The position numbers were made by a program, and so were the translations under genes. Positions 36,805 through 51,100 of a stretch of DNA of 64,000 bases are shown piece after piece. The stretch comes from Gibbula magus (lineage: Eukaryota > Mollusca > Gastropoda > Trochida > Trochidae). The stretch is from positions 7,610,035-7,674,034 of the forward strand of contig OW388298.1 in assembly GCA_936450465.1 (NCBI GenBank), written 5' to 3'. How positions within the stretch are numbered: position 1 is the first letter of the stretch; each line of letters starts with the position of its first letter. Under the pieces are notes generated by a model, which worked only from the letters and a program-made list of their open reading frames with translations, was not told the origin of the DNA and did no database searches.

Positions 36805-39800
36805 AATCTATTTAAACCGAATTCTATCTGGTAAGAAATATGAGCGCATCACATAGGTGAATGACTTTTAGTCTTCACTTTGGCTAGGAGAACCCGTCGA
36901 ATTCTCAACGCTGCTGCTGATTGCAAAACTAACTTTGATTGCAACCATATCAGGATTCCGTTATCAAGGCCAAGAAAGTGCTTCACTTGTAACAGAGTTT
37001 ACGAAAGAGGAACTGACTTTAGTAACTCAATGTGGGAGCATTGCAACAAGACACAAACAAGAATATGCCTCTAATGATGTTCTCAGGATACAATAGAATC
37101 TCTAAGAAATGCTAATTTTGTGGAACATGGTATCAGTTTTTGTTATCAGTGTGATTTCAGTAAAAGTTTCAAAGTTGCAAATGCACTGCTAAAATAAATT
37201 AGTTTCCCTCAGATATCGATTTGTTCGGTGTTCTTCCTTCTCCTGTGTACATTGATTGAACATTGGTCTTTTATTTTATGATTAAATATTGCAACACTGT
37301 GTAAAGTGTATCCATGCTAGTAAAGCAAATAAGTCTGCAGGAAAGTATCATATAATGAAGCATTAACCAGTATGAGGGTCTGTCTGGTCGCTTGAAAGTA
37401 GCACCCCGATAACAAATAACACATTTTTTAAAATCCCTGTCTGCAAATAAAATCTTACCAAGCATATTTAAGGACAGTTCTTACAATATCAGATTCCTTC
37501 AAGTCTGATCTGGGTGTTCACTCGGACCAATGCTACATGACGAATACGGGAAAACAGAACACATAATAAGATAAGATCTTCATGGAGTCTACCAATGTAA
37601 TATTGTCAGAGAATCAAGTACTAGTATCAAATGTTGTAATTGCCCATTCGTAGTCCAGGGTTCCATTGTTTTTCATCTGATAAGTTTATTCGCCAAACTT
37701 GTTGTCTGACAACTAAACTAACTTAAACTATGCACCGTTTAGGTTTAACCATGTAAGACTACGTCTAAGATAAGAATTACGATGTTTGTATTAGCCGGAA
37801 AACTATCAGGGCGGTGTATGTCGCTGCTTTGCATACAGTTAGGTCTGATTACTTAGGTAGATAATATGCTTATATCTACTTTAAAACATAGGCTGGAAAT
37901 CCACCGTTGCCTAATTTAGAACACAACGTCATAGACAAAGTGTAACGTCGTAGAATTGTCTGTGACATTACGTTAGCATGACGAGGTGTATTTTGTATGA
38001 AAAATATGAACATGCGAAGACTAGTAGTTCCCGCCAACATTGCTCGTTGCACCTTAATTGAATAGTCAGGCACCAAGTCCTAAATAGGAGATACCATATC
38101 CTTACGTCGGAGACACTAAACTATACGTAGGAGTTACTAAGCTCTTCGTAGTATATGCTGTCCTCAATAAGAGATACGAAACTTGGGTTACACATCACAA
38201 GGGGACAGCAGATGTTACAATAGGTCAGCTGCCTTGACCTTCCATTATAATTGATCTCATGCTGGAATGGTCCAAGAGATGTTCCATGTTTCACATCAAT
38301 AGCTAATTAGCTGATCAGTCGAACACGACCACGTGTACAGGTGACTGTGTTGTACTTCTCAGTGCATGCCCTCATGTCAATTTGCACGTGCATCACATTA
38401 TAAGGGAATTAAACTGTGCAAACAGAACAAAAGCTTGCATGTTAATATCACATATGATGTCTGCCTCATACCATCATACAATAACAACTTCGGTTTGGTC
38501 TACTACTACATTTGTTAAATTGTTCATGTAATGTTGTTTAATATGTTATGTCTCAAGAGAACAACGTGTTTTTGGGGTTGAATTCGTAGATGTTAACACA
38601 ATGTCACGTTCATCTTTGCTGAATAAAGACAACCCGTTTGACATTTCCCTTTTGTATTTTCCTTCATCATGGCAGAAAATGAATTAATACATTCCAATGT
38701 ATGATTTAGTTGTCATATTTATGTTGTGATTCCGACCTTCAACAGGAACAAGACTATTTTCGTGTCAAACTAGCAGTTCATATGTCCGCGAATTTAAACA
38801 GTCTATACTTGAGCATACAATCTAGCCTTGTGTACATGTCAGCAACGTCAATTTCACAATTCGCTTAGGCACGATTTGCATGCGCACATGGAAATCAAAA
38901 CACGACCATAGCGTGTTAAGAGAATGACAATATTTTGTCAGTAGAGAAAACTTGCCAAGTTCACTAAATGAAGCTTTGCATGTCAAATACTACTTTTGAC
39001 CATTGTTTAAGCACAACATATCTTCTGTTACAGTTAAACTGTTCTACTTGTTGTAGGTAGTAATAATTGCCATCCCATTCCTTCTCCAATGTTGAAGCAA
39101 TCCTTTTATGTTGTTTTATTGAACATTATGATAGGTCATTTAGCATTTGAATTTGTGTTTATTCTTAAACCGTTAAAGACTATCTAGATGGTATTAATAA
39201 ACATTGATGAAATGAAAAATGTGATAACCACTTTATACTCTCTATTTTTATAAGACTATGTTCCTTTTATTCTATAGTCTCATCAAAATAAACGTGAGTA
39301 CTAAAGATTATGTTTTGTGACGTTATCCATGAAAATAAAGCCACTTGCAATAAATGCCACCACATTTTTAACAGTAGAAACTTAAAAACTGCTGTCGTTT
39401 AAAGTCATTATTATTGTCATTGATAATAACATGTTGTATAGGTATTGTCATAAACTCATTCATCAGGGTATGATACAAACATGTACATTCAGTATCATCT
39501 GTACAGAGCATTGGCATTGTAATAGCAAGTCCAGTATGCACTTCTCGGGAAAGAATACAAACACCACGGGCAAAAATGAAAATGTGCTTTCCGTTTCCTG
39601 ATCGTAAAAAGCACTCTGAAACTTACTAAATAACCTTCTGACTGACAAGTTCAAGATGACCCAGATGTATAAACTGCATTAGAACAGTTATAGAAATATA
39701 TAAAGTAACTTGATCCTTTGATCATTTGATCCTTGGAAAACTCCTGTCGTTAGGAGAGCGAGTTGCATGGTAAAGAATCAGTACAACTCGACTCTTTACG

Positions 39801-41395
39801 TTGGAAAATCTACGATGTATCGACTTGTACTAAGAATCTGCTTTGTCAGAAATGAAAATGTGGAAAGTAAGTTGGAAACAGCAGAGCTGGACAAAATATT
39901 CGTTGGAGTGATATATTTTCATTTATCGTTACTGTATAGATTCTAATTTATCAATATCTGTATCATTGTAATATTTGAGACACTTAATCATTTTAATGTC
40001 GGTAATCGTAATATTTGATTTTACCCTACATGTAGAGTTCAATGGAGGTCACACGCAGATAACAACACAGTGAGTAACAGGGAACCCTAACTAACACCTG
40101 GCAAGTTCGGAATATATGCAAAGTGTCGTTAATTACTCTATTATCGGGAAAAAACAGTCAAACATAGCAGACATGTAGGAGTGACCCATTATTCCAAGCA
40201 TGTTTTATTCAATGATATATTTCATTCATCCATGAATGTCCATCGAGTAACACAGATACCGGGAATTGTAGTGAATATTTAATAACAGAAAACAAAAGCA
40301 ATAAGGATAGGTCTCCAAGAGATGTACACACAGTATATACAGCCTAGTTTCCTTTCAAACTAATTCTTCACATCCGTTCACAGCGCCTCTTTATGATCCA
40401 CGTGGCTGAATAATACATTGCCTTAACAGCTCAGTGGGTAAGCAGGAAATATTTACTCCTATTTCTGCTGAAATGACACCATGCTTGTACTGAAATTGTC
40501 TTTGCTGCGAAAATATGTATTATTCTCTTGTTGCTCTATGAGTGTACATGCAATATAGTCAACATTAACAAAATCAACATTTTCATGTGTAGTTGTTCCT
40601 GTTCTCTAATTGGGACCTGCTTGATTACGAAGAATATGTTTCATGACTTCCACCGAGATATGTAATTCCTGACATATTTTGAATAACGTTGACTTTGACA
40701 GGTTGTTAATCACTTACACGAAGTTCAATTAAGTCAATACTGAGACATGCCGTTTGACAAGTGCTACTTGAAATGTCTGTGTTTTTACCCATGTTTCACT
40801 CTCATTTTTTTAACGAAAATTGGTCTTTCTGCTGTTCGTCAAATGGTTCCCTGTTTTTTTCACTGCATTGCATCGGTGGGATAAACGCAGTTATTTTTAC
40901 GCCACCTATGTGTTTAAACTTTTGCCTGTTAAAGATTTGATGTCACGTACACGTGTAAATTAAAAAAGGTATTTAATCACTGAATATTTTAATTCGTTTG
41001 TTCTCGTGTTTTCATTTCCTCTTTCTTTTTAAAAACAACCATCGGCTGTGCATTTAGTGTGCACTTGACGATTTGTTTATTATGTATTCTTAATTTATAG
41101 TTTACAAAATTCATTGTTATGTTACATATTCATAATGTATGACACCAGAACCATTTTGGAAAGAAGAGGTTGATCATCTATAATAGACTCGTCTCCTCCA
41201 TACTACCAGATATGATTTGTAACGATAGAAGGTTTATTCGAATGACTTATTTTAGTATTATTACAAGTCTTAATCGTAGAGTAAGTGCTAACACAAATTA
41301 CCCAGTACGCAACAAGAGTTGAAGACAATGATAGATGTAATGGAAAGCCTAAAGCTGATTTTACTGATTAGAAACTCATTGATACGGCCTTATAT

Positions 41396-41670
41396 ATGAT
41401 TAAAACCGTCGTAGCAGTAATTGTAAAAACCAAACCCGGTCTCAATATGTCAACTAATACACATTTCGTGATGGCTAAATGTCAATTTAGTGCCAAGGTA
41501 TAGCGGACTTGCCGATTTCAGGAAAAGTTTTATTTGAATGAGATTTTATCAGTGTAATTATTTATGGGTTTCTTCAGATATCTCAGCTGGAGAGAAGGTT
41601 AGTGCAGTTCAAACGAGTTTCAATGGAACAAGATTTAATATTTTCCAGAAATAGATCCCAATGGTTATAG
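41396..41670 (+). pseudogene. Candidate two-exon block, copy C
   Basis: Same structure and lengths: 41396-41497 (102 nt), donor GCCAAG/GTATAG, acceptor GGGTTTCTTCAG, 41578-41670 (93 nt with stop). Differences from B include D to A in VMDKC and I to M in the last exon. The exon-1 acceptor is lost as in B, a shared mutation that groups B and C here. Confidence 0.35.
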
Positions 41671-42641
41671 ATGTCGATTTCCATTGAGTTCTCAAAAGGG
41701 GATTCTAGAGCAATAATGCAATATCCCCATTATGTTGAAGACATAGTTGAGAAAAACTAGTCCCTATGTATCGATTGCAAGCCTATATAGCATAATCAAT
41801 GTAATCTTACTAAAGGCACTATTTACTATGCAGTTTCTTTCATGGCACCGTGTGGGTCATTTGGAGAGTCCAAGACTGCCAGTGCCAAAAGGCTGTCTTT
41901 TGTCAGATTCCAGTCCAGATAAATGGCTGACCTTGGCTCTGATGAAGATAATGATACAAAAGCATCTAGTTCTCAAGAGGCACTAGGTAGAACAAATGAA
42001 GAAGGTTTTCAGAAAGCTCTATTTGAGTTAGTGTTGCTTTATGACGCTATCAATAATACAGTCATGACATAAACACAATTGTCGTTAAATGGCGTAATAT
42101 ACATTGGATAATAACGTGTAATGTCCTGGTGTTGAGTTTTTATCATCCATATTTCGCACCCCCTACCTCTCCTAGAGTGAGGAAATATAATATTTACTGT
42201 AATTGAAAAACGTAATACTGACTTGTTAGAAAGCTCTTTTGGGCTTCATAAAACTGTTCTTAAATATTAGTATCGACAGTAAAATTCATATTCAAAATTG
42301 TTAAAACATTTACAATTTCTTTTAGAACCTCTGTTATGTATAAATGTCACAGACATACATTGCGCAAAGGAATGAAATTGTTCAATGTAACGAACCGGTA
42401 ATGCACAGTGTTTTATCAGTGATACATTGCAGTCTTTATTGTCCATTTGTATAAAGGAGAGGATGATTTCCTAGTTTGAGTAATCAGTTGGGTCATATGA
42501 CAGAGCCTTGATATTATATATACAATAGACATGGATAGAACTATAAGTTAATTTTGTTAGACTATTACAATTCATCAATAGATGAAAAAGATCCTCTGGG
42601 TAACTCATTTTACTAACAATTTTAACAGTTGGCGACCAACA

Positions 42642-43437
42642 TAAACTGACTTGCAAAAGAAACGCCACCAGAATACAAAAGGTTATTATTTTTCGAGGAA
42701 CGAAACCTACCGATTGAAATTACTTTAAACATGTCTTCTAAATGTAACCTGTACATTCACTGTACGCAAATGCAAGTTTTCGTAGTAATTTTCGAGAAAA
42801 ATGAACTTATTGGTCAACGCTTTCAGATTGTGTACAAAGTTAACCAAATGAAATTCGGGTACAAAACATCAACAGAATGGAGGTTTTGCATTAAACTATA
42901 CGATTGCAAGCGACGAACATGGCTTTTTAAAGTGCTACAGAAAAAGAGAGAACAATTTGCACCATGCAGGTTGGAGCGACGCTTAACCAAGTTGCCTAAT
43001 CATGGATTGCATCAAGTGTACAATGGCCAGACTCGCTAAATTTTACAGACGAACTGACAGCATTGCGTCCAAGCCACGGAGAGGAAAACCAAAGTTATCC
43101 ACACCGTAGAAAGACTGATCTGCTGACTTGTCACCCATTGAACAACTTTTGCAATTCCAATCTCGGCCATTAACAATAGAGATTTGGCCTTTTCCTCATG
43201 TGTCTATTAGCCTTCTTACACAATTAAGCTTAAAATATCGTTATTCTATTCAATGTTCTAAAAATCCTGATGATCGAAAACTGGACAATTGACCCTTTAC
43301 GTCACGTCAATTAATGGTTATTTTTACTGAAATACCCTTCCAATTGTATGTTTTTTCGATACATACTATTATAATATGAGTTTAATTGATTTGGGACCAA
43401 AAATGTTTTGGTTGCGTTTCTTTTGCAAGTCAGTTTA
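42642..43437 (+). mobile_element. Degenerate Tc1/mariner element, copy C only
   Basis: The 796-bp insertion is bounded by inverted repeats of about 27 bp: the left end reads AACTGACTTGCAAAAGAAAC and the right end is its reverse complement with one mismatch inside, and both are preceded or followed by TA as expected of Tc1/mariner targets. About 43050-43110 translates as TDSIASKPRRGKPKLSTP, matching the linker after the helix-turn-helix of Tc1 transposases (typically RPRSGRPR-like). No catalytic DDE domain remains and the frame is broken, so the copy is dead. Copy B has the uninterrupted site at about 26143. Confidence 0.75.
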
Positions 43438-45693
43438 TAAACGTGTTCGGTCTTTGAAGGACATTTAAAGTGGCACAAATAAGAATTTATATATATATAT
43501 ATATTTAATAATGGAATCATTCTGCTCTCCTTTATTGAACTGATCTCAATGCTGTTAAGAAGATGTCATGTTTATTACATATCAAGGACGTATTATCTTT
43601 GTAAAATTTGTATATGTCAGTGAGAAGGGGGGACTTAATCTTCCGGTTTACAGGTAGAAGCTCCTTCTCTGTTGTGCATGTACATTTCCGGAAGGAAGCT
43701 ACTAGACACGCAATCTCATTACAACCGTACTAAACTCCTACATCAGATCATCTCCCATGAAGTAAAGAATCTCATGTTGGATCGCTAATTGTCGGTTTTG
43801 CTAATTGTATAAGTCTTTAAAATTCAGTTAGAATTGTGAAATGAAGAGATGCCTCTGTTATTAATTATTGAATGCTTTTTAACAAATATTCAACAAATGT
43901 TGTTTTCATTTGTGAAAATCAATCAAGAGATATCAGATTGGCAATTGTCATTTGAGAAACCTATCAAAAGCATGTGTAGCATTTAAATCAATCATTCACA
44001 ATCTTAAGGACCATAAAGACTAAAAATAATACCTGTTTATTCCTATAAAATTTCAGAATTTGTCAATTAATGGTGTCAGTTTGAAATTTAACTGATTGAT
44101 CATTTTGGTGTAACTCAATGCAAACAACCATACATCTACACACTTAGAATCATTTCTTTAACAATACGTTAAATCAGTACGGAATAATTGGATCATTTGA
44201 GTGGAAATACTTGTTAGATGAGGAACCTATATATAATAAATGACATCATTTCCATGTGCAATGACATGTAAATAATACCATTTCTTGACGCGCAAGATTG
44301 GTCAAATTCGTAGTACGCAAACCTAAATCATTTGGAAACTGTTGATTACAATAATGAGTTCATAAACCTTTCGGATTGCACAAATATGTGTACTTTGTTC
44401 CGCAAATAGGCCTAATTCGTCTTGCACTCATCCAGGTGATGGCGGCCTAACCAGGCATCTACAAGCGGGGCTAGATTTAAGAGATGTTCTTCCTCTGGTA
44501 ATTTGGGTTTTAATATCGTTTGTTACTTGTTACATTCTAGAATTGGAATAGAACAAGCATTTAGGTTCAAGGTTATTTATCGATCTTGGTTCCATGGTGT
44601 AGGTTATTTAATAACATCATTGTCTAATGAACCAATACAGTCGACTTTATTCACTTAGCGTTTAGTTAATATTATTAAGGTTCAAAAGTTTGTTGATTTA
44701 AATGGCAATTTAAAAAAGAATAAGCTCATAATTTGATTTATGTTGTACTTAAGTCAATCCCTATGTTTTCGTGATGTTACTGTTTGCAATAAAGGTCACT
44801 CTATCGACTTTCTAGTCCTAATGTGCTGATAAAATGCATATAATGTATTTATGTATTGAGGGGAGCGTAACTTGTAAATTTGGAAAAATGGGTTAAGGCA
44901 AACCCACTAGACATTTTAGAAATTAATAAAAGGCAGTTATCACTAGCTGATCAATGATGAAATGATACCATTAGTAAAGATTAATCTTAACAGTTATAGT
45001 TATAGTTATATAAGTTATATCGAACGACACAATGTGTATAGCAATGAATAGCTCAAAACTTTATGAAATAAATATTCAAAAGCGTCGCAAAAGTCCAAAC
45101 TTTTTTCCATTTCCAGATATTATGAGCACATGGATATTATATTATTGTCATATTTTCTACACATATCCAATGTTCGATGTCCTGCTGTCACAACGCCTCA
45201 ACATATTTCCCCACATAAAGATTTATGTTTTAATAAAGGTTGCGTATCAGACATACCAATTGTTCACTGCAATATATCCGATACTTCTTTTCAATAACAC
45301 CAAAGACTATGTGACAATAACAATGTTTGTTAAAAAGATATTGGTTTCAGTGGGCAGAATGAGTTTTCAATAGTTCTGATATATCTTAATTAAATACTGT
45401 CTGAAATATGATGTTAATTCTTTGTGAGCGTGCTGACAACAATTGATCATCTACATAGACATCGTTTCACGTAACTTTCTACAGGTTTCACACATTACAA
45501 CTATTGATCAACATATATCCCAGATACATTTACAAGAACAGCAAGAGTGAAGGCGAAACTTCTAGAATATGTAATCTTGTATCAGGTTTTGGCTTAAAAA
45601 AGGAACTGTGTGAGCATGCTGACAACAATCGTACATTTGTATAGGCATTGTATCAATGGGATCTGATGGGATCTGAGATGGTCTGGGGTAACT

Positions 45694-46270
45694 GTTCTTG
45701 TCTTCATCTAGTCCAACTTCAAGGCAACCTCAATGGACACAGGTACCAGTAGATCTTTGATAGAGAAGCTGTGCCTCACTTGGAGAATCACATGATTAGA
45801 AGCCGCCCAATAGCCATGCATGATAATGTTCAGTTTTCTAGACGCCATGCGGTAAGGGGTGTTTTCACAGTAGTGAACGGGTTCCTTGTCGGACGAGATG
45901 TCTTGAAATGAACCTCATTGAACAGTGATGGCCTTGAGGTATAAGCTGATGTTTGACCTGGGGTCAACTTGCTGAACTGACACAAATGTTCTTGTCTTCA
46001 TCTTGTCCAACTTCAAGGCAACTTCACTGGACACAGGTATCAAGCTCAGATCATTGATAGACAAGCTGTACTTATTTGGACACGAGTACAATCCATCCAA
46101 TAGTTATGGGTTATAATATGCAGTCTCATAGACATCATGCAGTAAGGGATATATTCACAGTTACGAAAGGGTTCCTTGTCGGATCAGAAGTCTCGAACTG
46201 AAATCTCATTGAACAGTGATAGCCTTGAGGTGTACTAATGTGTCACCTGGTATTGCAGAACTTACACAAG
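45694..46270. repeat. 294-bp tandem duplication in copy C
   Basis: GTTCTTGTCTTCATC at 45694 recurs at 45988, followed in both by TTGTCCAACTTCAAGGCAAC/CTAGTCC variants, CACAGGTA-CA, CATGCAGTAAGGG-type and GGGTTCCTTGTCGGA. The units have diverged by roughly a quarter. A and B have one unit. Confidence 0.85.
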
Positions 46271-46423
46271 CGCTACAGAGAATGACATTGCTCAGATGCA
46301 AAACAGACGACTGATTTCCAGCATGCTTCATGTACATGTTAATACTTTATAACGCCAATATGCATATTACTACAATATTTACATTTAAAATGGAGTAAAT
46401 GTGGCAACTGCTGATGTATTTAA

Positions 46424-47192
46424 GGAGAGATGGGACCCAGAAATCGAACTCGCTTACGGTAACATTTTCTGACAACAATTTATAGTTGTAAATAAATCTA
46501 TATAAATAATATATGGATTACGTTGTTTGGGACAAAGGCTTATCCGTATACTGACGGGAAACACTTAATTTTACACAAATAATAGTTATTCTTTAAGCAT
46601 ACACTCTTAGATTGATAGTATGTTCAATAATGATTACACGGTAGGCTGTCAAAGTTACACTTGAACTCATCAAAATGTTTGTGACGTCAGGTTTTTAAGT
46701 TCACGTAGATAATTTAAAAATGACGTTATATTATTGAAAAACCTATGGTGACCCCCTATTTTCATTTCTGAATTCGATTGTTATTCAAATGTGCATACTA
46801 TATTTAATTTTTAACAATATGTAAAATTTGTGTGTCAGTGAAACAAATCACGTTGAATACGCGAAATACTATTAGAAAATGCCGTTTTTAATTAAAAAGT
46901 GCTTAATTTAATTTTGTTTCTCTTTCCAGTGTCATTAATTTTCAAAATAATAGCTATACAACCCCGTGTGTGAGTGAAATATGTCTGATGGGATTCTGAG
47001 TTTATTTTGTTGAAAACGAGTTCTTCATTTAATACATCTAATCAGTCAACAAAAGCATAATTTACTGACGTGAGTATTATCATTAATGCTGTTATATCTT
47101 CTTTCGGTGATCTTACATTTTTGGATAAAAACCATTATAAACTTGCTATCTTGAACATATATAGAAACTCTAAAATATTGTGTCATCTCTCC
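46424..47192. mobile_element. 769-bp TTAA-target element, copy C only
   Basis: Flanked by TTAA (46420-46423 and 47193-47196). The ends are GGAGAGATGGGACCC and the inverted CATCTCTCC. Copies A and B show the uninterrupted GATGTAATTAACCACCATATAAAC, and copy C itself has an intact paralogous site at about 47350-47375. TTAA duplication is typical of piggyBac-like transposons. No transposase frame is visible, so it is non-autonomous. Confidence 0.78.
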
Positions 47193-47433
47193 TTAACAAC
47201 CATATGTATGTCCATCTCACTATGAGTGACCTTACAAGGTGTGCTCAACTTCTAAGTGGGTGTATATACTCGTATACTCTTCATTTAACGTATGTAATAG
47301 CTTTATATAACTACAGAATTTACAATTAAAATTGGAGTATCCTTGACAACTGTTGATGTAATTAACCACCATATAAACATGTATGTTAAATCTCACCATG
47401 AGTGACTTTTCGGGTTGTGCTCAACTTCTAAGT

Positions 47434-48155
47434 GGGTGTATATACTGGTATATATAAGGTGTATATAAGGTGTATATAAGGTGTATATAAGGTGTATATA
47501 AGGTGTATATAAGGTGTATATAAGGTGTATATAAGGTGTATACAAATTGTATATAAGGTGTATATACTAGTGTATATAAGGTGTACAAAAGTGTATATAC
47601 TGGTGTATATAATGTGTATATACTGGTGTATATAAGGTGTATGCAAGGTGTATATAAGGTGTATACAAGGTGTATATCCTGATGCATATAAGGTGTATAT
47701 AAGGTGTATATACTGGTGTATATAATGTGTATATACTGGTGTATATAAGGTGTATAAACAGGTGTATATACTGGTGTATATAATGTGTATATACTGGTGT
47801 ATATAAGGTGTATAAACAGGTGTATATAAGGTGTATATACTGGTGTGTATATAAGGTGTATATACTGGTGTATATAAGGTGTATATACTGGTGTATATAA
47901 GGTGTATATAAGTTGTATATAGTGTATATAAATTGTATATACTGTTGTATATAATGTGTATATACTGGTGTATATAATGTGTATACAAGGTGTATATAAG
48001 GTGTATATACTGGTGTATATAAGGTGTATATACTGGTGTATATAAGGTGTATATACTGGTGTATATAAGGTGTATATACTGGTGTATATAAGGTGTATAT
48101 ACTGGTGTGTATATAAGGTGTATATACTGGTGTATATAAGTTGTATATACTGGTA
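47434..48155. repeat. GGTGTATATA minisatellite, copy C (about 720 bp)
   Basis: The longest array, with more variant units (GGTGTATACAA, GGTGTATAAACA, AATGTATATACT). It shows higher-order repeats, such as a pattern of 11-mer plus 12-mer (23 bp) recurring at 48000-48110. An uninterrupted 258-codon minus-strand frame crosses it, made only of short YIHQ/YTLYTPV-type repeats with no signal peptide or domain. I treat it as non-coding. Confidence 0.95.
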
Positions 48156-51100
48156 TACTCTGCACGACCCGCACTCCTCTGGCTTCTTTGTTATTCGCTT
48201 TCACACATCATCACCAAATGTGGCAAAAATAAGTTCTAAATCGTCATAATTTCGACTTAGCTTACTTCTTTAGAGCGATTTACCACATTTGTCAAGTTTT
48301 CAATCCATTTATTACTTGCACAGTTCTTGTGTAGCTTCTTTTGAAGACAGATTTACTCAATCCTTCAACTTTAACACAATTTTGATGAAGTATGCAACGG
48401 TTTTTACTCGTGCCACTTGCCTTTGCATGATGAATGGACTTAGCAAAGGGTAATTCAGTTTAGGCCAAGGGGAATTTGAACCTAAAATAAGGATTATTAT
48501 ATCTGCCATGAACAAAGCATTATTGAACTAATCCTATTTTGTAGAGAGCTTCTTCTGGTCAGTGTGATCCTGTGAAGAACGTAACGAGGTCAAGGTCGTT
48601 GCATCTCTGTTGAATGGACGTATTAGATTAGCAGAGACGTCAACTCCCGCTGAATACGAGTTACGTACGAAAGGATTTTATTTCCAAACTAAATAATTGG
48701 TAAAAGACGACTGCAAAGGACATTTCGCTATCTGATGATCAGATTAATCAAGAGGATCAGCTGGGACATAATCGTTTTGATATGCTAAACTAGTGACATA
48801 ATAGTACCAATGCTAACACTTGACCTTATTATATGCCTAAATTGGTGAAATAATAATTGTATTACTATCATGTAACTGCTATTGAATACCTGGACTAAGG
48901 AAATAATAATTCTTATCTGAAAGTTCTAAATATATCTAAATATAACTTGGGGAGCAATAGGTGCCAATTATTCTATGAGATTTTGTTTTTATTTATTCTT
49001 GGAAATATAATGAAGAAACATGAAGAATATGTTTGACACGGTCACACGCTGATAATTGTTAAAACATACAAACTATCAATTTAATGCTAAAATGTTGTGA
49101 ACAGTAGTAGCCGATTTCAGATGTTCAGTTTCAGTTATACTTTTCATAATATTTTAACACAATAGTGGCACGGATTAAAATATCTGAAGATTAAGTCTAA
49201 ATAAAAACAATGATATCTATGTTGCAGCTTATTTAAAAACTCTAACACACCACAAATTCATATATCAAGTGCATGTTATGACTTCTATTATCATTAAGTT
49301 AAAATATGAGTTACTAACGTATTGAACAAAATGGGAAAGAAGTCACATGTTAGTTATACTTTCTCTGTATTTTATTGTGATGCTTTATTTACATAATAAT
49401 TACTTACATACGATACATATGATCAAATATAAATATATATAACTTTAAATCACAACTGTGAGATATCAAGTCACATCACATATGTGAGACTGAGCAATTC
49501 ATGTACCTCCATGGAGATATCGTTTTCAAACCTATGACATCACAATGTTATGGCGTCATAAACAAGATGGCGTTACACTGCCATGACATCACCGCACTGG
49601 GAGTGAAATTGCAGTGGTGTGATCAGAGACATAAATGTCTCTAGTGAAAGTAAGGAAGAATACTTTTTCATGATAAATAGAATATCACACTCACGTCTTC
49701 TGATATCAACTATATCAACACCAATTGATAAAAGTGATATATTTCCCCTGCAAGCGATAGTGAACAGCTATCAACTCGTGTATATCAGAACACATACGGG
49801 TGATATTCTCTATTTATGCCATTTCATAAGGAATTGATTTGCATGTTTCAATACTATTCTTGAATTATTAAAAATCATTATATAGCGTCAATAATCAATG
49901 ATTATAGATTTAATAAAGCAATACAGATATTCAAGTCAACCAATCTCATTCAAAGTATTCTACATGATACACTGTTGATGCCAATGTCGTCAGTTGGGTA
50001 GTGGCATAATGTTGGTGGTTGGAGGGGCATTTAACGATAGATATTCCATAGCTGACTCAAATGTGTTTGTTAATTAATTAATCATCACGGGAGACATATG
50101 ACTTAACTTGGAGTGAATAAATGTGTGCAAGGGAAATAAACATTACAGTGACGAGATGTATGCTCTGGAATCTAATTGAAAGGAAGTAATTATCAGTTTG
50201 ATTACTGGACATTTTACGAAACATATATGAACCAACATCTAAAAGAAAATTCACCGTCAACATTTAATATGCAAGATAGCATATCGCACCAACGTTATAC
50301 TTACATATTTTTATGAGATTTGTTGAACCAAGTCTTTCAGATGAAAACTATTACCTCACTAGTTGAGCCACTCAATAAAGTTACATGTTAGAATAACGAT
50401 TATTATGTCACCAATTTAGGCATATAATAACAGTCATAGCAATAATATCATTATGTCACTAGTTTAACCACATTAGAACGAATATGTGAGTTTCTTGATA
50501 AACTGAAAGCTTCAAGGACTGATTATCGGATAGCGAAATTCAGAATTACCAGAGTCAGAACATCTCTTAAATCTAGCCCCGCTTGCAGATGCCTGGTTAG
50601 GCCACCATCAGCTGGATGAGTGCAAGACGAATTTGGCCTATTTGCGGAACAAAGTACAAATATTTGTGTAATCCGAAAGGTTTATGAAATTATTATTGTG
50701 ATCAACAGTTTTCAAATGATTAAGGTTACTAATATTTGTAACAATAATGCGTACTAATAATTTGACCAATCTCCTTTAATGATGCCCGTCAAGTATTAGT
50801 ATTATATACATGTCATTGCCCATGGATATGATGTCATTTATTGATATAGGTTCCGCATCTAACAAGTATTTCCACTGAAATAATCCAATTATTCGTTACC
50901 GATTTAATGGAGTGTTAGTAAGACTGATGACTCTTAGTGTGTAGAGGTATTGTTGTTTGCATTGAGTCACACCAAAATGTTCAAGTAGTTAGATTTCAAA
51001 CTGTCACCATTAAATGACAAATTTTGAAATTTTATCAGAATAAACAGATATATCTTTAATATAATTTCAGTTATTTCTCAAACTGGTCAGGATAAGAAAA

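Larger units (their letters stand above)
34565..50280. repeat. Macro-repeat copy C, rearranged
   Basis: Third direct copy, more divergent than A and B from each other. It carries deletions relative to A/B (near 35445, near 39480 and near 43610), a Tc1/mariner insertion (42642), a 769-bp TTAA element (46424), a 294-bp tandem duplication (45694) and the longest minisatellite (47434-48155). Homology to the unit end stops abruptly at 50280, after AATATGCAAGATAG (unit position about 16480 in A), where the inverted segment starts. The stretches 37480-39480 and 48200-49600 hold nothing I can name. Confidence 0.9.

Noticed and set aside
45032..45373. 113-codon plus-strand frame in copy C
   Set aside because: The same region in A and B is frameshifted and stopped, and the opposite strand is open in A. 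It looks like chance in AT-rich DNA.
47428..48204. 258-codon minus-strand frame of YIHQ/YTLYTP repeats
   Set aside because: It is the translation of an 11/12-bp minisatellite; 3 x 11 nt keeps frames open by arithmetic. Similar frames occur in A and B with the array length. No signal peptide, domain or unique sequence.
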